Of a DNA stretch of 64,000 bases, positions 26,932 to 36,603 are shown one piece after another. Where the stretch lies: assembly GCA_024704175.1 (NCBI GenBank), contig CP085629.1:5270001-5334000 (forward strand), written 5' to 3'. The notes beneath the pieces are model-generated. The model searched no databases and was not told the origin of the DNA. It was given only the letters and a program-made list of their open reading frames with translations. Origin of the DNA: Paenibacillus sp. P25. GTDB lineage: Bacteria > Bacillota > Bacilli > Paenibacillales > NBRC-103111. Positions within the stretch are counted from its first letter, which is position 1. The number at the start of each line of letters is the position of its first letter. Made by a program: the position numbers and the translations under genes.

Positions 26932-27777
26932 ATGAACATTCTGGTTACAGGGGCTACGGGGAAAGTAGGCGACCGGCTCGTGCCCCGTTTGCTAAGCCGC
27001 GGAGACAAGGTCCGCATCCTTGTCCGGGACCTGCAGCGGGCTGAGGGTCTGATCGCACACGGCGCCGAGGCGGTACAGGGGGATCTGCTGCGGCCGGAAA
27101 CCCTGACGCAGGCCGTTGCCGGCGCGGATGCCGTCATTCATTTGGCCGCCTTCTTCCGCGGCGCAACGCCCGAGGAAACGCAGGCTGTGAACCTGCAGGG
27201 TACTCTTGCGCTGGCCGAAGCGGCGCTCGAGGCTAAGGTGCCGCGTTTGGTGTTTGCCAGCACCAACCTGGTTTACGGTCCGGGCCACGGGGAGCGGCTA
27301 TTTCGCGAGGAGGATCCCCCGCGACCTGCGGCTCCTTATCCCACGACCAAGGCGACCGCAGAGGAGGCGCTCATGGAGCTTCACCGCTCCCGCGGGCTCG
27401 GACTGCGCGTTGTCCGCTTGGCTTTCGTTTACGGGGAGCAGGATCCGCACCTGACGGAGGGGCTGCATTGGTTTCGGGGGTGGACTCCTGCGCAGCCCAT
27501 TCATCTGGTGCATCATGCGGATGTCGCGCAAGCCTTCATGCTGGCCGCCGAACGGGAGGGCATCGACGGCCGGATTTATAATGTGGCCGATCTGGAGCCG
27601 GTCTCAGCCGGCGAAATCATGAGGCTGTTCGGGGAGTCCGCCCCGGAGGAAGCGGCAAGCCGGCCGCTCAACGCGGCTTGGCATCAGATCGTGGATACAA
27701 GGAAAATCCGGGAAGAGCTGGGCTTTCAGCCGCTGTACCCTTCCCTTCAGGATGCCGTCCGTGCGGACGCGCTATAG
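26932..27777 (+). CDS. NAD-dependent epimerase/dehydratase (extended SDR)
   Basis: 281 residues. Rossmann NAD motif TGATGKVGDRLV, VQGDLLRPETLTQAVAGADA, VIHLAAFFRGATPEETQAVN, catalytic YPTTK (Y-x-x-x-K) preceded by LVFASTNLVYGPG, and RVVRLAFVYGEQDP. Cofactor-dependent sugar or small-molecule epimerase or reductase; the substrate cannot be read from sequence. The ATG is preceded by AGGAGGAAAG. Stands alone. Confidence 0.85.
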   Translation: MNILVTGATGKVGDRLVPRLLSRGDKVRILVRDLQRAEGLIAHGAEAVQGDLLRPETLTQAVAGADAVIHLAAFFRGATPEETQAVNLQGTLALAEAALEAKVPRLVFASTNLVYGPGHGERLFREEDPPRPAAPYPTTKATAEEALMELHRSRGLGLRVVRLAFVYGEQDPHLTEGLHWFRGWTPAQPIHLVHHADVAQAFMLAAEREGIDGRIYNVADLEPVSAGEIMRLFGESAPEEAASRPLNAAWHQIVDTRKIREELGFQPLYPSLQDAVRADAL

Positions 27778-27796
27778 ACCTTCGAAAATAAGAGGA

Positions 27797-27829
27797 CCCC
27801 TGGACCATCCGGTGTTGGACGTTCAGGGG
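27797..27829. terminator. Terminator between convergent genes
   Basis: CCCCTG...CAGGGG hairpin between the epimerase and the Gfo/Idh gene; on the minus strand the stem is followed by CCTCTTATTTTC. Confidence 0.55.
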
Positions 27830-27847
27830 GCATCTTCAACTCTCGCG

Positions 27848-28952
27848 TTAATCCAGTACGCCGTACACCAGGCCTTGCGGCATCGCCTTCGGCCGTTCGC
27901 AGCTGCTCTGCATCACATAATGCTTGCCTTCGTCCGAAGCGTCGTGGAAGCCGTGCATGGCTTCCAGCACATGATACGCCAGCTCGCCGCCGGCCCGGTT
28001 CGGGCGTCCGGCGCGGATGGCATAAGCCATGTCCAGCACCCCGAGGCCCCGGCCGTTCTCGGCATAGCCGTGACTCAGCGGGATTTCCTTCCACTCCTTC
28101 GCGTCATGCCGCTTCAGCAGCACCGGCCCGCCGAACGTGTTCGGATCCGGTACGCTGAGCGTGCCGAGGTCGCCGTACACCTCAATGCGCGGAAGCTGGG
28201 CTCCGCCGAAGACGTCGAACGAAGTGATAATCGTACCGATTGCGCCGCTGTGAAAATCCATAATGCCCGCCACGTGTGTAGGCGTTTCCACCTTGATTGT
28301 GTTGCCGAATTTCGGCTCGCTCGTGATCGTTCGCTCGGGGAATGTAATTTTCGTCGATCCGGTCACCCGGCGAATCGGTCCGAGCATCGCAATGAGTGCC
28401 GTTAAATAATACGGCCCCATATCGAACATCGGTCCGCCGCCTTTGGCATAGTAGAACTCCGGATCCGGGTGCCAATGCTCATGCCCGCGCCCTACCATAA
28501 AGGCGGTCGCCGCTACCGGCGTACCGATCCAGCCGTCCTCGATCAGCTTGATGCACGTCTGGATGCCGCCGCCGAGGAACGTATCCGGCGCGCGCCGACA
28601 AGACGCCCTTTCTCCTGGGCTTTCGCCAGAATCGCCCGGCCCTCTTCGCGCGTAACGGCCAGCGGCTTCTCCACGTAGACGTGCTTGCCGTTCTCCAGCG
28701 CCTGCAGGCACACCTCGGCGTGGGCCGCGGGGATCGTCAGATTGATTACGATCTCGATCTCCGGGTCGGCCAGCAGCTCGGATACGGAGCAGGCCTTGGC
28801 AATCCCGTACTCCTCTGCGCTGGCCTTCGCCCGCTCCAGGTTCAGATCCGCGCAGGCGGCCACTTCAAGGTTCGGATACGTTTGGCAGTTCTTGAAATAA
28901 ATGCCGCTGATTTTGCCGCATGACCGACAATCCCGACCTTCACTTTAGACAT
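27848..28952 (-). CDS. Gfo/Idh/MocA-family oxidoreductase B (two frameshifts)
   Basis: About 367 residues. N-terminal NAD fold (MSKVKVGIVG, then KISGIYFKNCQTYPNLEVAA in the next frame), the conserved HVYVEKPLAVTREEG (E-K-P motif), then after a second shift near 28590 APDTFLGGGIQTCIKLIEDG, GGPMFDMGPYYLTALIAMLG. Shifts are near 28920 and 28590. NAD(P)-dependent oxidation of a sugar or inositol derivative. Last gene of the LacI-ThuA operon. Confidence 0.8.
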
Positions 28953-28992
28953 ATTCCTTGTCTCCTCCAAAAACCGGTTTCACCGGGGTGGT

Positions 28993-29718
28993 TTAGTTGC
29001 TGTCGCCCATGCCCGTATACTGGGCCTGTGCAGATGCTTGTTCCGCGGTCGCGGCCTTCGCTTTGCCTTCGGCCGCCCACAGGAAGCCGCGGCGCATGAG
29101 TTCCTTCACCTGCGGCATCTCCACGATGTCCGCCTGATGGCCGAGCGAGCAGTAATAGACGCGGCCGACACCCCAGCGCTTCGTCCAGACCACCGGCATA
29201 TCGACGGCCTTGTTCAGCGAATGCGGACCCGGAACGGTCGGGAAGCGGGTTGTAGCCAGCACCTCGACCGCCGGATCCACATGCATGTAGTACTGCTCGC
29301 TTTTCACGGTAAAGTCTTCGATGCCTTCCACCAGGGGACTGGTGCTGTTCTTGATATTCACGACATATTCCACGCCGTCGTTCCCCGGATGCGCCACCCA
29401 GTTCCCGCCGGTCATGAACTGCCAGTCAACGTTGTTACGGAACGAGTCGCACATGCCGCCATGGCGACCCGCGATCCCTACGCCGCTCTGTACGGCGGCC
29501 GAGACGTTGCCGGCCTGCTCCTTCGTGATCTCGCCCATCGTCCAGACCGGAACGATCAGATCAAGCGCTTTCAGCTTCTGGCCGTCGTTGAACGCTTCGA
29601 GCGTATCGGATACTTCTACGGCAAAGCCGTTTGCTTCCAGCACTTCGCGGAAAATCCCCGCCACTTCCTCCGGCTGATGCCCGGACCATCCGCCCCAGAC
29701 GATCAATGCTTTTTTCAT
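28993..29718 (-). CDS. ThuA-family protein (trehalose-utilisation-like)
   Basis: About 241 residues, class I glutamine amidotransferase-like fold without the catalytic cysteine. MKKALIVWGGWSGHQPEEVA, GVGIAGRHGGMCDSFRNNVD, MTGGNWVAHPG, EQYYMHVDP, VVWTKRWGVGRVYYCSLGHQ are the conserved ThuA blocks. Start at 29718 behind GAGAGGG. Lies between two Gfo/Idh oxidoreductases, as ThuA does next to ThuB in rhizobia, suggesting catabolism of trehalose or a related disaccharide or polyol through 3-keto intermediates (inference). Confidence 0.85.
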   Translation of the reverse strand: MKKALIVWGGWSGHQPEEVAGIFREVLEANGFAVEVSDTLEAFNDGQKLKALDLIVPVWTMGEITKEQAGNVSAAVQSGVGIAGRHGGMCDSFRNNVDWQFMTGGNWVAHPGNDGVEYVVNIKNSTSPLVEGIEDFTVKSEQYYMHVDPAVEVLATTRFPTVPGPHSLNKAVDMPVVWTKRWGVGRVYYCSLGHQADIVEMPQVKELMRRGFLWAAEGKAKAATAEQASAQAQYTGMGDSN

Positions 29719-29734
29719 ATGGAATCCCTCTCCC

Positions 29735-30896
29735 TCACAGTTCTTCGATCCGTACCCAGCGGCGTTCGGCAATGGACAAATCGACCGCCTCCTGCACCTG
29801 CTGGCATTTCACCCCGTCGTTAAAGTTCGGTACGGCCGGACGGTCCTCGGCGATCGCCTGCATGAGCTCGACCGTCTCATGGATGAACGTATGCTCGAAG
29901 CCGATCGTATGGCCCGGCGGCCACCAAGCCTCAGCATATGCGTGTGCCGGGTCGGTCGCGAGCACACGCCGGAAGCCCTGCACGTCCTCCGCATCGTCCG
30001 TAAAATAAACCTGCGGCTCGTTCATCCGCTCGAAGTCGAACTTCACGGCGCCCTTTGTCGCCGTTGATTTCAAAAGCATTCGTGCAGCGGTGGCCCGCGG
30101 CGAACCGCGTCGCTTCGAAGCCGCCGAGCGCCCCATTCGCGAACCGGGCGAGAAACAGCGTCGCATCGTCCACTGTAACCGGTCCCTTCGGGCCGTCTTT
30201 GCTGCCCTTGGCGCTGAGCCCCGTCATCGAGGAAGGAATCGGACGCTCTTTGATGAACGTCTCGTTCATGCCGATCACCTCGGTGAGATCGCCGACAAGG
30301 AAGTGCGCCAGGTCAATCAGGTGCGCGCCGAGATCGCCGTGCGAGCCCGAACCGGCAACATCCTTCTGCAGGCGCCAAACGAGCGGGAAATCCGGATCGA
30401 TAATCCAGTCCTGCAGGAACCACGCGCGAAAATGGTAAATCTGCCCCAGCCGGCCTTCGCTCACCAGCTTCTTCGCGAGCTGTACGGCCGGAGCAAACCG
30501 GTAGTTGAAGCCGACCATATGCTTCACGCCGCCCGCTTCCACCGCCGCCAGCATCTCGCGGGCATCCGAAAGCGTCAGCGCCAGCGGCTTCTCGCAGAAG
30601 ATGTGCTTGCCGGCCTTGGCCGCCTCCAGCGCAATCTCCTTATGCGCATCGCTCGGCGCATTGATATCGATCAGATCGATGTCGTCCCGCTGCAGCGACT
30701 CCCGCCAGTCGGTCACGTGATGCTCCCAGCCGAACTGCGCGGCGGCCTGCTCCACCCCTTGCGGATCGCGCCCGCAAATCGCCTTCATGACCGGCTTTGC
30801 CACCTTCGGAAAAAACATCGGCAAATCCCGGTACGCATGGCTGTGCGCCTTGCCCATAAATTTGTAGCCGATCATGCCCACTCGAACTTCCTTCAT
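29735..30896 (-). CDS. Gfo/Idh/MocA-family oxidoreductase A (frameshifted)
   Basis: About 386 residues. MKEVRVGMIGYKFMGKAHSH (NAD fold), IDINAPSDAHKEIALEAAKA, GKHIFCEKPLALTLSDAREM (E-K-P), NYRFAPAVQLAKKLVSEGRL, GSGSHGDLGAHLIDLAHFLV. The frame changes near 30055, after which AVKFDFERMNEPQVYFTDDA and NFNDGVKCQQVQEAVDLSIA complete the family's C-terminus. Probably the first oxidation step in the ThuA pathway. Confidence 0.85.
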
Positions 30897-30927
30897 TCGG
30901 TTGCCCCTCCCTGATTCGAATCGATAA

Positions 30928-31985
30928 TTATTTCATCTTATTGCTGGACTGCCGCACCACGAGCTCCGTCTTCAACCGGATTTGAAAGCCTTCCTCCGCT
31001 TCCCCGTCAGAGGCCGCGATCCGCTGCAGCGGCTTCTCGGCCGCAAGCTTCCCCATCTCGTAAAAGGGAACGGCCACGCTCGTCAGCGGCGGATCGGTCA
31101 CGCGGGCCGTATCCGAATCGTCGTAGCCGACGACCGCCACATCGCGGCCGGGCCGGACGCCGAACTCGCGCAGCCCCTGCATGAGACCGGTAGCCATCCG
31201 GTCGTTCGCCACGAACACGGCGTCCACCCGGTCCAGATGGGGCCGAAGCGCGGCGGCGGCACGGATGCCGCTGGTACGGCTGTAATTTCCTTCATAGTAC
31301 AGATGCGGCGGTACCTCCGCACGCCCCCCGGCATCCGCCCGGATCACGCCGGCTTGCTCCATCCCCCGGAGATAGCCCTTGAGCCGGTCTCCACTGTTGG
31401 AATACTGCGGAGAACCGTTCAGGAAAGCAATCTGCCGGAAGCCTTGATCCAGCAGATGCGTCACGGCCTCGTAGTCGCCGGCTTCATGATCCGCATCGAC
31501 CTCGCAGAAGCGTTCCCCTTCAAAATGCTGGTTCACAAGGCAGAACGGATGGCCCGCCGCCTCCAGCTTCTTCAGCTCGGCCCGCTCCCCGGGGTATCGG
31601 TGGCTCCGAGGATGATGCACGCATCCACCTTTTGCGAACGGAACAGGCTGCTGTAATCGCTTTCTTCACCGGGACTGCGGAACATAAGGAGCATGTCGTA
31701 CTCCTTCTCCTTCACTTTCTCCCCGATTCCGCTGAGCACTTCGGAAAAATAATAGGTCGAAAAGATATGCACCTTCGGAACGTAAGGAAGCACTATGCCC
31801 AAATTGCCGCTGCGGCGCCGGGCAAAGCTCTGAGCGATCGCGTTCGGATGATAGTTTAAGGTCTTGGTCGCCTGAAGCACCCGCTGCTTTGTCTCCTCCT
31901 TCATCGGACCTACACCGTTGAAGACGCGGGAGACGGTAGCTTCGGATACCCCCGCTAACTCAGCAACTTCCTTTCGGGTAACGAT
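30928..31985 (-). CDS. LacI-family repressor of the ThuA operon (frameshifted, start codon unclear)
   Basis: About 352 residues. HTH: TRKEVAELAGVSEATVSRVF, NGVGPMKEETKQRVLQATKT; effector domain: LGIVLPYVPKVHIFSTYYFS, then after a shift near 31595 FCLVNQHFEGERFCEVDADH, AVFVANDRMATGLMQGLREF, VAVVGYDDSDTARVTDPPLT. A perfect AAGGAGG lies at 31995-32001, but the codon at the right distance and in frame is ATC (31983-31985); an in-frame TTG at 32009 lies before the ribosome binding site. First gene of the sugar operon. Confidence 0.8.
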
Positions 31986-32009
31986 AGCGGGGCACCTCCT
32001 TCGAATCAA

Positions 32010-32027
32010 AATGTACGCGCGTTCATT
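32010..32027. promoter_or_regulatory. LacI-type operator of the ThuA operon
   Basis: AATGTACGCGCGTTCATT, 16 of 18 positions self-complementary with central CG. It abuts the ribosome binding site of the lacI-like gene, so autoregulation and operon control are likely. Confidence 0.7.
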
Positions 32028-32089
32028 ATCTCACGGTAGCCCCATGCTGTCAACCGGATTTTAGCCGCTCTGCCCATCGGTCCGAGCTC

Positions 32090-32118
32090 TTGCAAAGCGG
32101 TATGGGAGCGACTATGCT
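32090..32118 (+). promoter_or_regulatory. Possible promoter of the two-component operon
   Basis: TTGCAA, 17-nt spacer, TATGCT. Weak -10 match; supported mainly by spacing and position before the response-regulator gene. Confidence 0.35.
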
Positions 32119-32172
32119 TGAACTATCTTCTTCTTATCCGATACGTCATTTTGAAAGCGGGAGTTGTTGCGC

Positions 32173-32880
32173 ATGAAGTCGCTGGTTGCCGAAGACGATC
32201 GCTCGGTCTGCGAAATGCTGCAGTTGTTTTTCAACAAAGAAAGCTACGAAACCACCTTCGTTCACGACGGCTTGTCCGTGGAGAGAGCCATCGCCACGGA
32301 GACGTGGGATTTCTTCATACTGGATTGGATGCTCCCCGGCAAAGATGGCATCACCCTGTGCCGGGATATCCGCCGCAAGCTGGCCACGCCCGTCATCCTG
32401 CTGACCGCAAGGGATCAGGAGCAGGACCGGATCCTCGGGCTTGAGCTCGGCGCGGACGACTACGTGACCAAACCGTTCAGTCCGATGGAGCTGATCGCCC
32501 GGATGAAGGCCGTGCTGCGCAGATACCACAGCGGCGGAGCTGCAAGCACGGCCGACGCCGATCCGGCGGAAGCCCTGGGCGACGAAGTGGTGCGGCACAA
32601 ACGGATCGTCGTCAATCTGACGGCCCGCGACGCCACGGTGAATAACGTCACGATTACCAATCTGACCCCGAAGGAATTTGAGCTGCTGGCTCTGTTTGTA
32701 CGTTATCCGAAACGGGTATTCACCCGGGAACAGTCGCTGGAGAGCATCTGGGGATATGATTATTTGGGGGAAGAGCGGACGGTGGACGTACATATCAAGC
32801 GTCTGCGCAATAAAGTCTCCACGCCGGAATACCCGCTCATCGTAACCGTATGGGGCGTCGGCTACAAACTGGAGGAATAA
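32173..32880 (+). CDS. OmpR-family response regulator
   Basis: 235 residues. Receiver domain with acidic pair (VAEDD), phosphoacceptor Asp in FFILDWMLPGKDGITLC, and conserved Lys in YVTKPFSPMELIARM; C-terminal winged HTH (LTPKEFELLALFVRYPKRVF, TVDVHIKRLRNKV, VWGVGYKL). Start at 32173 with GGGAG nine bases upstream. One base separates it from the histidine kinase start, so they are co-translated partners. Confidence 0.93.
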   Translation: MKSLVAEDDRSVCEMLQLFFNKESYETTFVHDGLSVERAIATETWDFFILDWMLPGKDGITLCRDIRRKLATPVILLTARDQEQDRILGLELGADDYVTKPFSPMELIARMKAVLRRYHSGGAASTADADPAEALGDEVVRHKRIVVNLTARDATVNNVTITNLTPKEFELLALFVRYPKRVFTREQSLESIWGYDYLGEERTVDVHIKRLRNKVSTPEYPLIVTVWGVGYKLEE

Positions 32881-32881
32881 C

Positions 32882-34372
32882 ATGAAGGCGCCGCGCGGCC
32901 GTTTCCGGTATCGCTTCACCTTTTTCCAGCGTCAATTTCTCAGTCACCTGATTGTCTCGTCGCTGATCCTTTCCCTGCTGTCCGCCGGCTTCATTTATTT
33001 CATGGAAAAGCAGTTATTCACCCGCGAAACCGAGGAGCTCGGCAGCATCGCCAAAGTCATCGTCCGTGTCATCTCCAAAGAGGAAGAGGAGCCTTCGCTT
33101 GCGCTCCAAACCTACCGCGACCTGCTGGGCGAGCGCAAAATTTCGTTTATCCTGATGGACAAGAACGGCGAGGTCGTCTACCGCGATCCGAAAATGGCGA
33201 AGGCGCTCGCAAGCAAGCCCTTCCTCGACGGGCTGCGCGGCAAAGTCCTAGCGGAGAAGGACACCGGCGGCTTTACAGTCGAACGCAATACGCAGGAACC
33301 GCTGGTGGTCGTGTACCGGCCGCTCAAGCCGAAGAGCAATAAGGGCGACCTGCAGCTCTTCGTGATTTCACCGCTGTACGGCATCCAGGGCACGCTGCGA
33401 ACGCTGGATTTTGCGATACTGTACATAATCGTCTTCGTCTTCCTGCTGGCCGTCGCCGTAAGCTGGCTGATCTCCCGCAGCATGAGCCGCAGCATCGGGT
33501 CGCTCCGTCTGACAACCAGGCGACTGGCCTCCGGCGACTACAGCGCCCGCTCTCCCGTTCTCCGTTCGGACGAGCTCGGAGAGCTGGCGAACGATTTCAA
33601 CTCGATGGCCGATCAGCTGGAGCAGGCGGACGAGAAGCTGAAGCAGTTCGAGATGCGGCGGCGCCATTTTGTCATGGATGTCACCCACGAGCTGCGCACG
33701 CCTTTAACGTCGATCCGCGGGATCATCGAAGGGCTCAAGAACGGCCTGGTCAGCCGGCCCGAGGAACAAATGAAATATTACGGGATCATCGAGAAAGAGA
33801 CGTTCCGCCTGATCCGGCTCATCAATGAGCCGCTGGATATGGAGAAGATCGAGAGCGGGCTGATCACGCTTCATAAAACCCGGACGCCGCTTAGCGAGCT
33901 GTTCGGGTTCGTCAGCGAAACGCTTGAGGTGCTGATCGAGGAGAAACGCCTGCATCTCCTGATCGAATGCCCGCCGAAGCTTGAAGTATACGGCGATTAT
34001 GATCGCCTGACGCAGATTGTGATCAATCTGGTCAAGAACAGCATCCAGTTTACGGACTACGGTTCCATCCGCCTCACCGGTTCCGAGACGGAGTCGGCCG
34101 TCGTCATTACCGTCGCCGACACGGGAAGAGGCATGTCCGCGAAGGAGCTGGCCTTGATCTGGGACCGCTTCTACAAAGCCGACCCCTCCCGTTCCAAGAA
34201 CAACAGCGAAACCGGCCTCGGCCTGTCCATCGTGAAGCGGCTGGTCGAAGCCCACGGCGGCACGATTGCGGCTGACAGCACGCCGGGTCTCGGCTCTGCC
34301 TTCACGGTGACCCTTCCGAAGCAGGACCCCGAGGAGTACGGAGCCGCGGCTTCAACCCAACCCCCGGGATAA
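32882..34372 (+). CDS. Sensor histidine kinase
   Basis: 496 residues. Two membrane helices (about 21-41 and 176-197) bracket an extracytoplasmic sensor; then a HAMP linker, HisKA with the phospho-His (FVMDVTHELRTPLTSIRGII), and an HATPase with N box (IVINLVKNSIQFT), G1 (VADTGRGM) and G2 (ETGLGLSIVKRL). Partner of the upstream response regulator. The signal is unknown; the arrangement resembles envelope-stress kinases of the BaeS/CpxA type. Confidence 0.92.
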   Translation: MKAPRGRFRYRFTFFQRQFLSHLIVSSLILSLLSAGFIYFMEKQLFTRETEELGSIAKVIVRVISKEEEEPSLALQTYRDLLGERKISFILMDKNGEVVYRDPKMAKALASKPFLDGLRGKVLAEKDTGGFTVERNTQEPLVVVYRPLKPKSNKGDLQLFVISPLYGIQGTLRTLDFAILYIIVFVFLLAVAVSWLISRSMSRSIGSLRLTTRRLASGDYSARSPVLRSDELGELANDFNSMADQLEQADEKLKQFEMRRRHFVMDVTHELRTPLTSIRGIIEGLKNGLVSRPEEQMKYYGIIEKETFRLIRLINEPLDMEKIESGLITLHKTRTPLSELFGFVSETLEVLIEEKRLHLLIECPPKLEVYGDYDRLTQIVINLVKNSIQFTDYGSIRLTGSETESAVVITVADTGRGMSAKELALIWDRFYKADPSRSKNNSETGLGLSIVKRLVEAHGGTIAADSTPGLGSAFTVTLPKQDPEEYGAAASTQPPG

Positions 34373-34420
34373 ACAGCCGTACAGCCCTCGTCTCACAAGG
34401 ACCGGCGAGTTTATCCGGGT
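34363..34420. repeat. Dispersed palindromic repeat, copy C
   Basis: CCCGGGATAAAC at the start and GTTTATCCGGG at the end are complementary with one bulge, and the core CAAGGACCGGCG is shared with copies A and B. The repeat overlaps the last codons of the histidine kinase. Confidence 0.5.
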
Positions 34421-34429
34421 AGACGTGCC

Positions 34430-34460
34430 GAAACCCGCCCATACCAGGCGGGTTTCTTCC
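34430..34460. terminator. Bidirectional terminator
   Basis: GAAACCCGCC pairs with GGCGGGTTTC, followed by TTCCTTCCTT on the plus strand. Serves the convergent kinase and ATP-grasp genes. Confidence 0.75.
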
Positions 34461-34481
34461 TTCCTTGCCGGTTCTTCCTCG

Positions 34482-35250
34482 TCACAGCCGCCCGTACGCT
34501 TTGCTGTAGCGGTAAATCCTGCGAAAAATCCGCTTATCCTTCAGCTTGCGGAAGATCCACGGATCCGGCCATGTGTTCACTTCCAGAATCCAGGGATACA
34601 GCTTCTGATCGATCGCCACATCCAGCCCGATCTCCTTCAGGCGGACGGTAACGGCCCTGCAGCTCGCTTCGCAACGGAAGTACCGAGCCGCTCCAGCTTC
34701 CGAAACAGCCGCTTCTTCTCATCGCCGGACATATGCCCTTTGAGCAGTGTTTCCGCCGGCGTCACCTTTCCCCGTTATGAACATTGGTAACAACCTTCTT
34801 GGGGTCGGCAAGCCGGCCGATAATACCGGTGGTCACCCATTTCTTGCTCGGGCTCATCTGCACCATCACTCTCAAGTCGAACCGGCGTTTCTTATGCTTT
34901 AGGAGATGAATGCCTTTTTGCACCAGATACATTCGTCTTCCGGTGCGTTTCTTGATGGCCCTATACATCTCGTCATAACTATAAAACGAACGTTCTTTCT
35001 TCCCTTCCTGAAAACGGTAGATCGTGCCGAGCACGCCGTCTTCCCGTTCCACCCGCATAACCCCGGTGCCGTAGGTTCCTTTGTCCGGCTTCACGTAGAC
35101 CATTCGGTATTGATCCAGCATCATTTCCAGCCCTTGGCGGGTCATACGCCGGGTTTCGGGAATATGGGCGGCCAGGGCTTCGTTCGGCAGGATCACCTTG
35201 GTTTTCGCCCACTTGCTGAGCACATACGCGCAGCATTTGGTTTTACTCAT
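34482..35250 (-). CDS. YheC/YheD-family ATP-grasp protein (frameshifted)
   Basis: About 256 residues. MSKTKCCAYVLSKWAKTKVI, LPNEALAAHIPETRRMTRQG, MVYVKPDKGTYGTGVMRVER (ATP-binding lysine and glycine loop), QKGIHLLKHKKRRFDLRVMV, then after shifts near 34780 and 34680 TVRLKEIGLDVAIDQKLYPW and ILEVNTWPDPWIF (the E-x-N metal site). Family members are associated with the spore coat and probably ligate amino acids or peptides. Its ATG lies inside the end of the glycosyltransferase gene. Confidence 0.8.
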
Positions 35251-36396
35251 CTTGAGCCACCTCTCTCGCCCCCGGATATACGGCCCCGGTATACAACTCT
35301 TCCAGCTTCGCAGCCGTCATCGACCAGCTGAATCTTTCCAGTACCGAGCTTCGCCCGTCCTCCCCCAGCGTCCGCGCCTTCTCCGGGGACTCCATTAATC
35401 GGAGGATGTGCCTCGCATAGCCTTGCGGGGATCTATATTTTTTGACCAGCAGGCCGCTCTTCCCATCCTGAATAATCTCCTTGATCCCTCCGTTATCCGC
35501 CGCAATCACAGGGATACCGGAAGCCATCGCCTCTACGTTGACAAGCCCGAAGGCCTCATGCCCCTGGGAAGGACAGGCAAAACAGTCCGCGGCGCGGTAA
35601 ATCCGGTGGATGCGGTGATGCGGTACCCTGCCCAGAAAGCGGGTACGGAGCTTCAGCTTCCCAGCAAGGTTCTGGAGATAGGCGCGGTACTCAGCTTTGG
35701 GTCCCCCTCCTGCAATCAGCGACCGGATCGGACGCTTCGCTTTCCGCTCGGCCATGCGCACGGCCCGCATCAGCACCGGGATGCCCTTTTGCGGAATGAT
35801 ACGCCCCACATAGAGCACGGTGAAGGAGGAACCCAGTCTGAAACGCTTGCGTTCCCTGCTTCTTACTTTGGCATCCGGCGGCTGAAAGCGCGACGAATCG
35901 ACGCCGAGCCATACGACGCTCAGCTTATCGGCGACCGCGGGGAAGCGTCTCGCAAGCTCTTCCTTCAACGAGCCGCTGTTGGCTACGATCAGATCCGCTT
36001 TGGATAGACAGGCGACCGCCCTTTTGCGCGAGATCAGAGGGGAGGACACAAAGGTAAGCGAGTGAAGGAACAGCGAGACCGGCGTTTGCGGAAACAGCCG
36101 CTTGATCGGCCCGACAAATTGAGGGCGGTTATCGATTTGAATCAGATCGTAGGATTCGTTTCTTACCCGTTTTAAAACAGACTTTAAATAACGTTCCGGC
36201 GAGCCTGCGGCCACTCGTAAGATCGTCAAATTCCCCGATCGGATCGGGACGGATAACGAGAATGCCGCCGGCTGACCACCGTCACTTGATGCCTCTCGGC
36301 CAATTCCCCGGCAATCGCTTTTATACATATTTCCACGGAGCCTCCGACTATGGGAGGAACCGGAATCTGTTCCGGAGCCACAATTAAGATTTTCAA
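35243..36396 (-). CDS. Glycosyltransferase family 4 (frameshifted)
   Basis: About 383 residues. N-terminal KILIVAPEQIPVPPIVGGSV (GT-B acceptor side) is in one frame and the rest in another, shift near 36240. FTVLYVGRIIPQKGIPVLMR, LIAGGGPKAEYRAYLQNLAG, PSQGHEAFGLVNVEAMASGI (the E-x7-E nucleotide-sugar motif) identify a GT4 retaining transferase. Start is probably TTG 36394-36396; ATG 36421-36423 is the alternative. Coupled to the YheC/YheD gene, so it may act in spore-coat or cell-surface glycosylation (inference; CotSA is a comparable GT4). Confidence 0.82.
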
Positions 36397-36529
36397 AGTG
36401 AGGACGCCCGCCCTTCGCAGCATACAGAGCTTATAATCCAAAATATTGTATGCCTCCGCGCGGAGATTGGTCAGGGATAGCCGCCTAAAGCGTTCCCATG
36501 GGAGCCGGAAGCGGGTCAGTCCTGACAAC

Positions 36530-36575
36530 AAAAAAACCCTCCACGAACGCCGCATTTGCGGGATCTCGTGAAGGG
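36530..36575 (-). terminator. Terminator of prfC
   Basis: Minus strand CCCTTCACGA ... TCGTGGAGGG (one mismatch) followed by TTTTTTTGTTG. Confidence 0.85.
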
Positions 36576-36603
36576 CCTCTGCCCGTACTGGAAAAGCCTC
36601 GGC

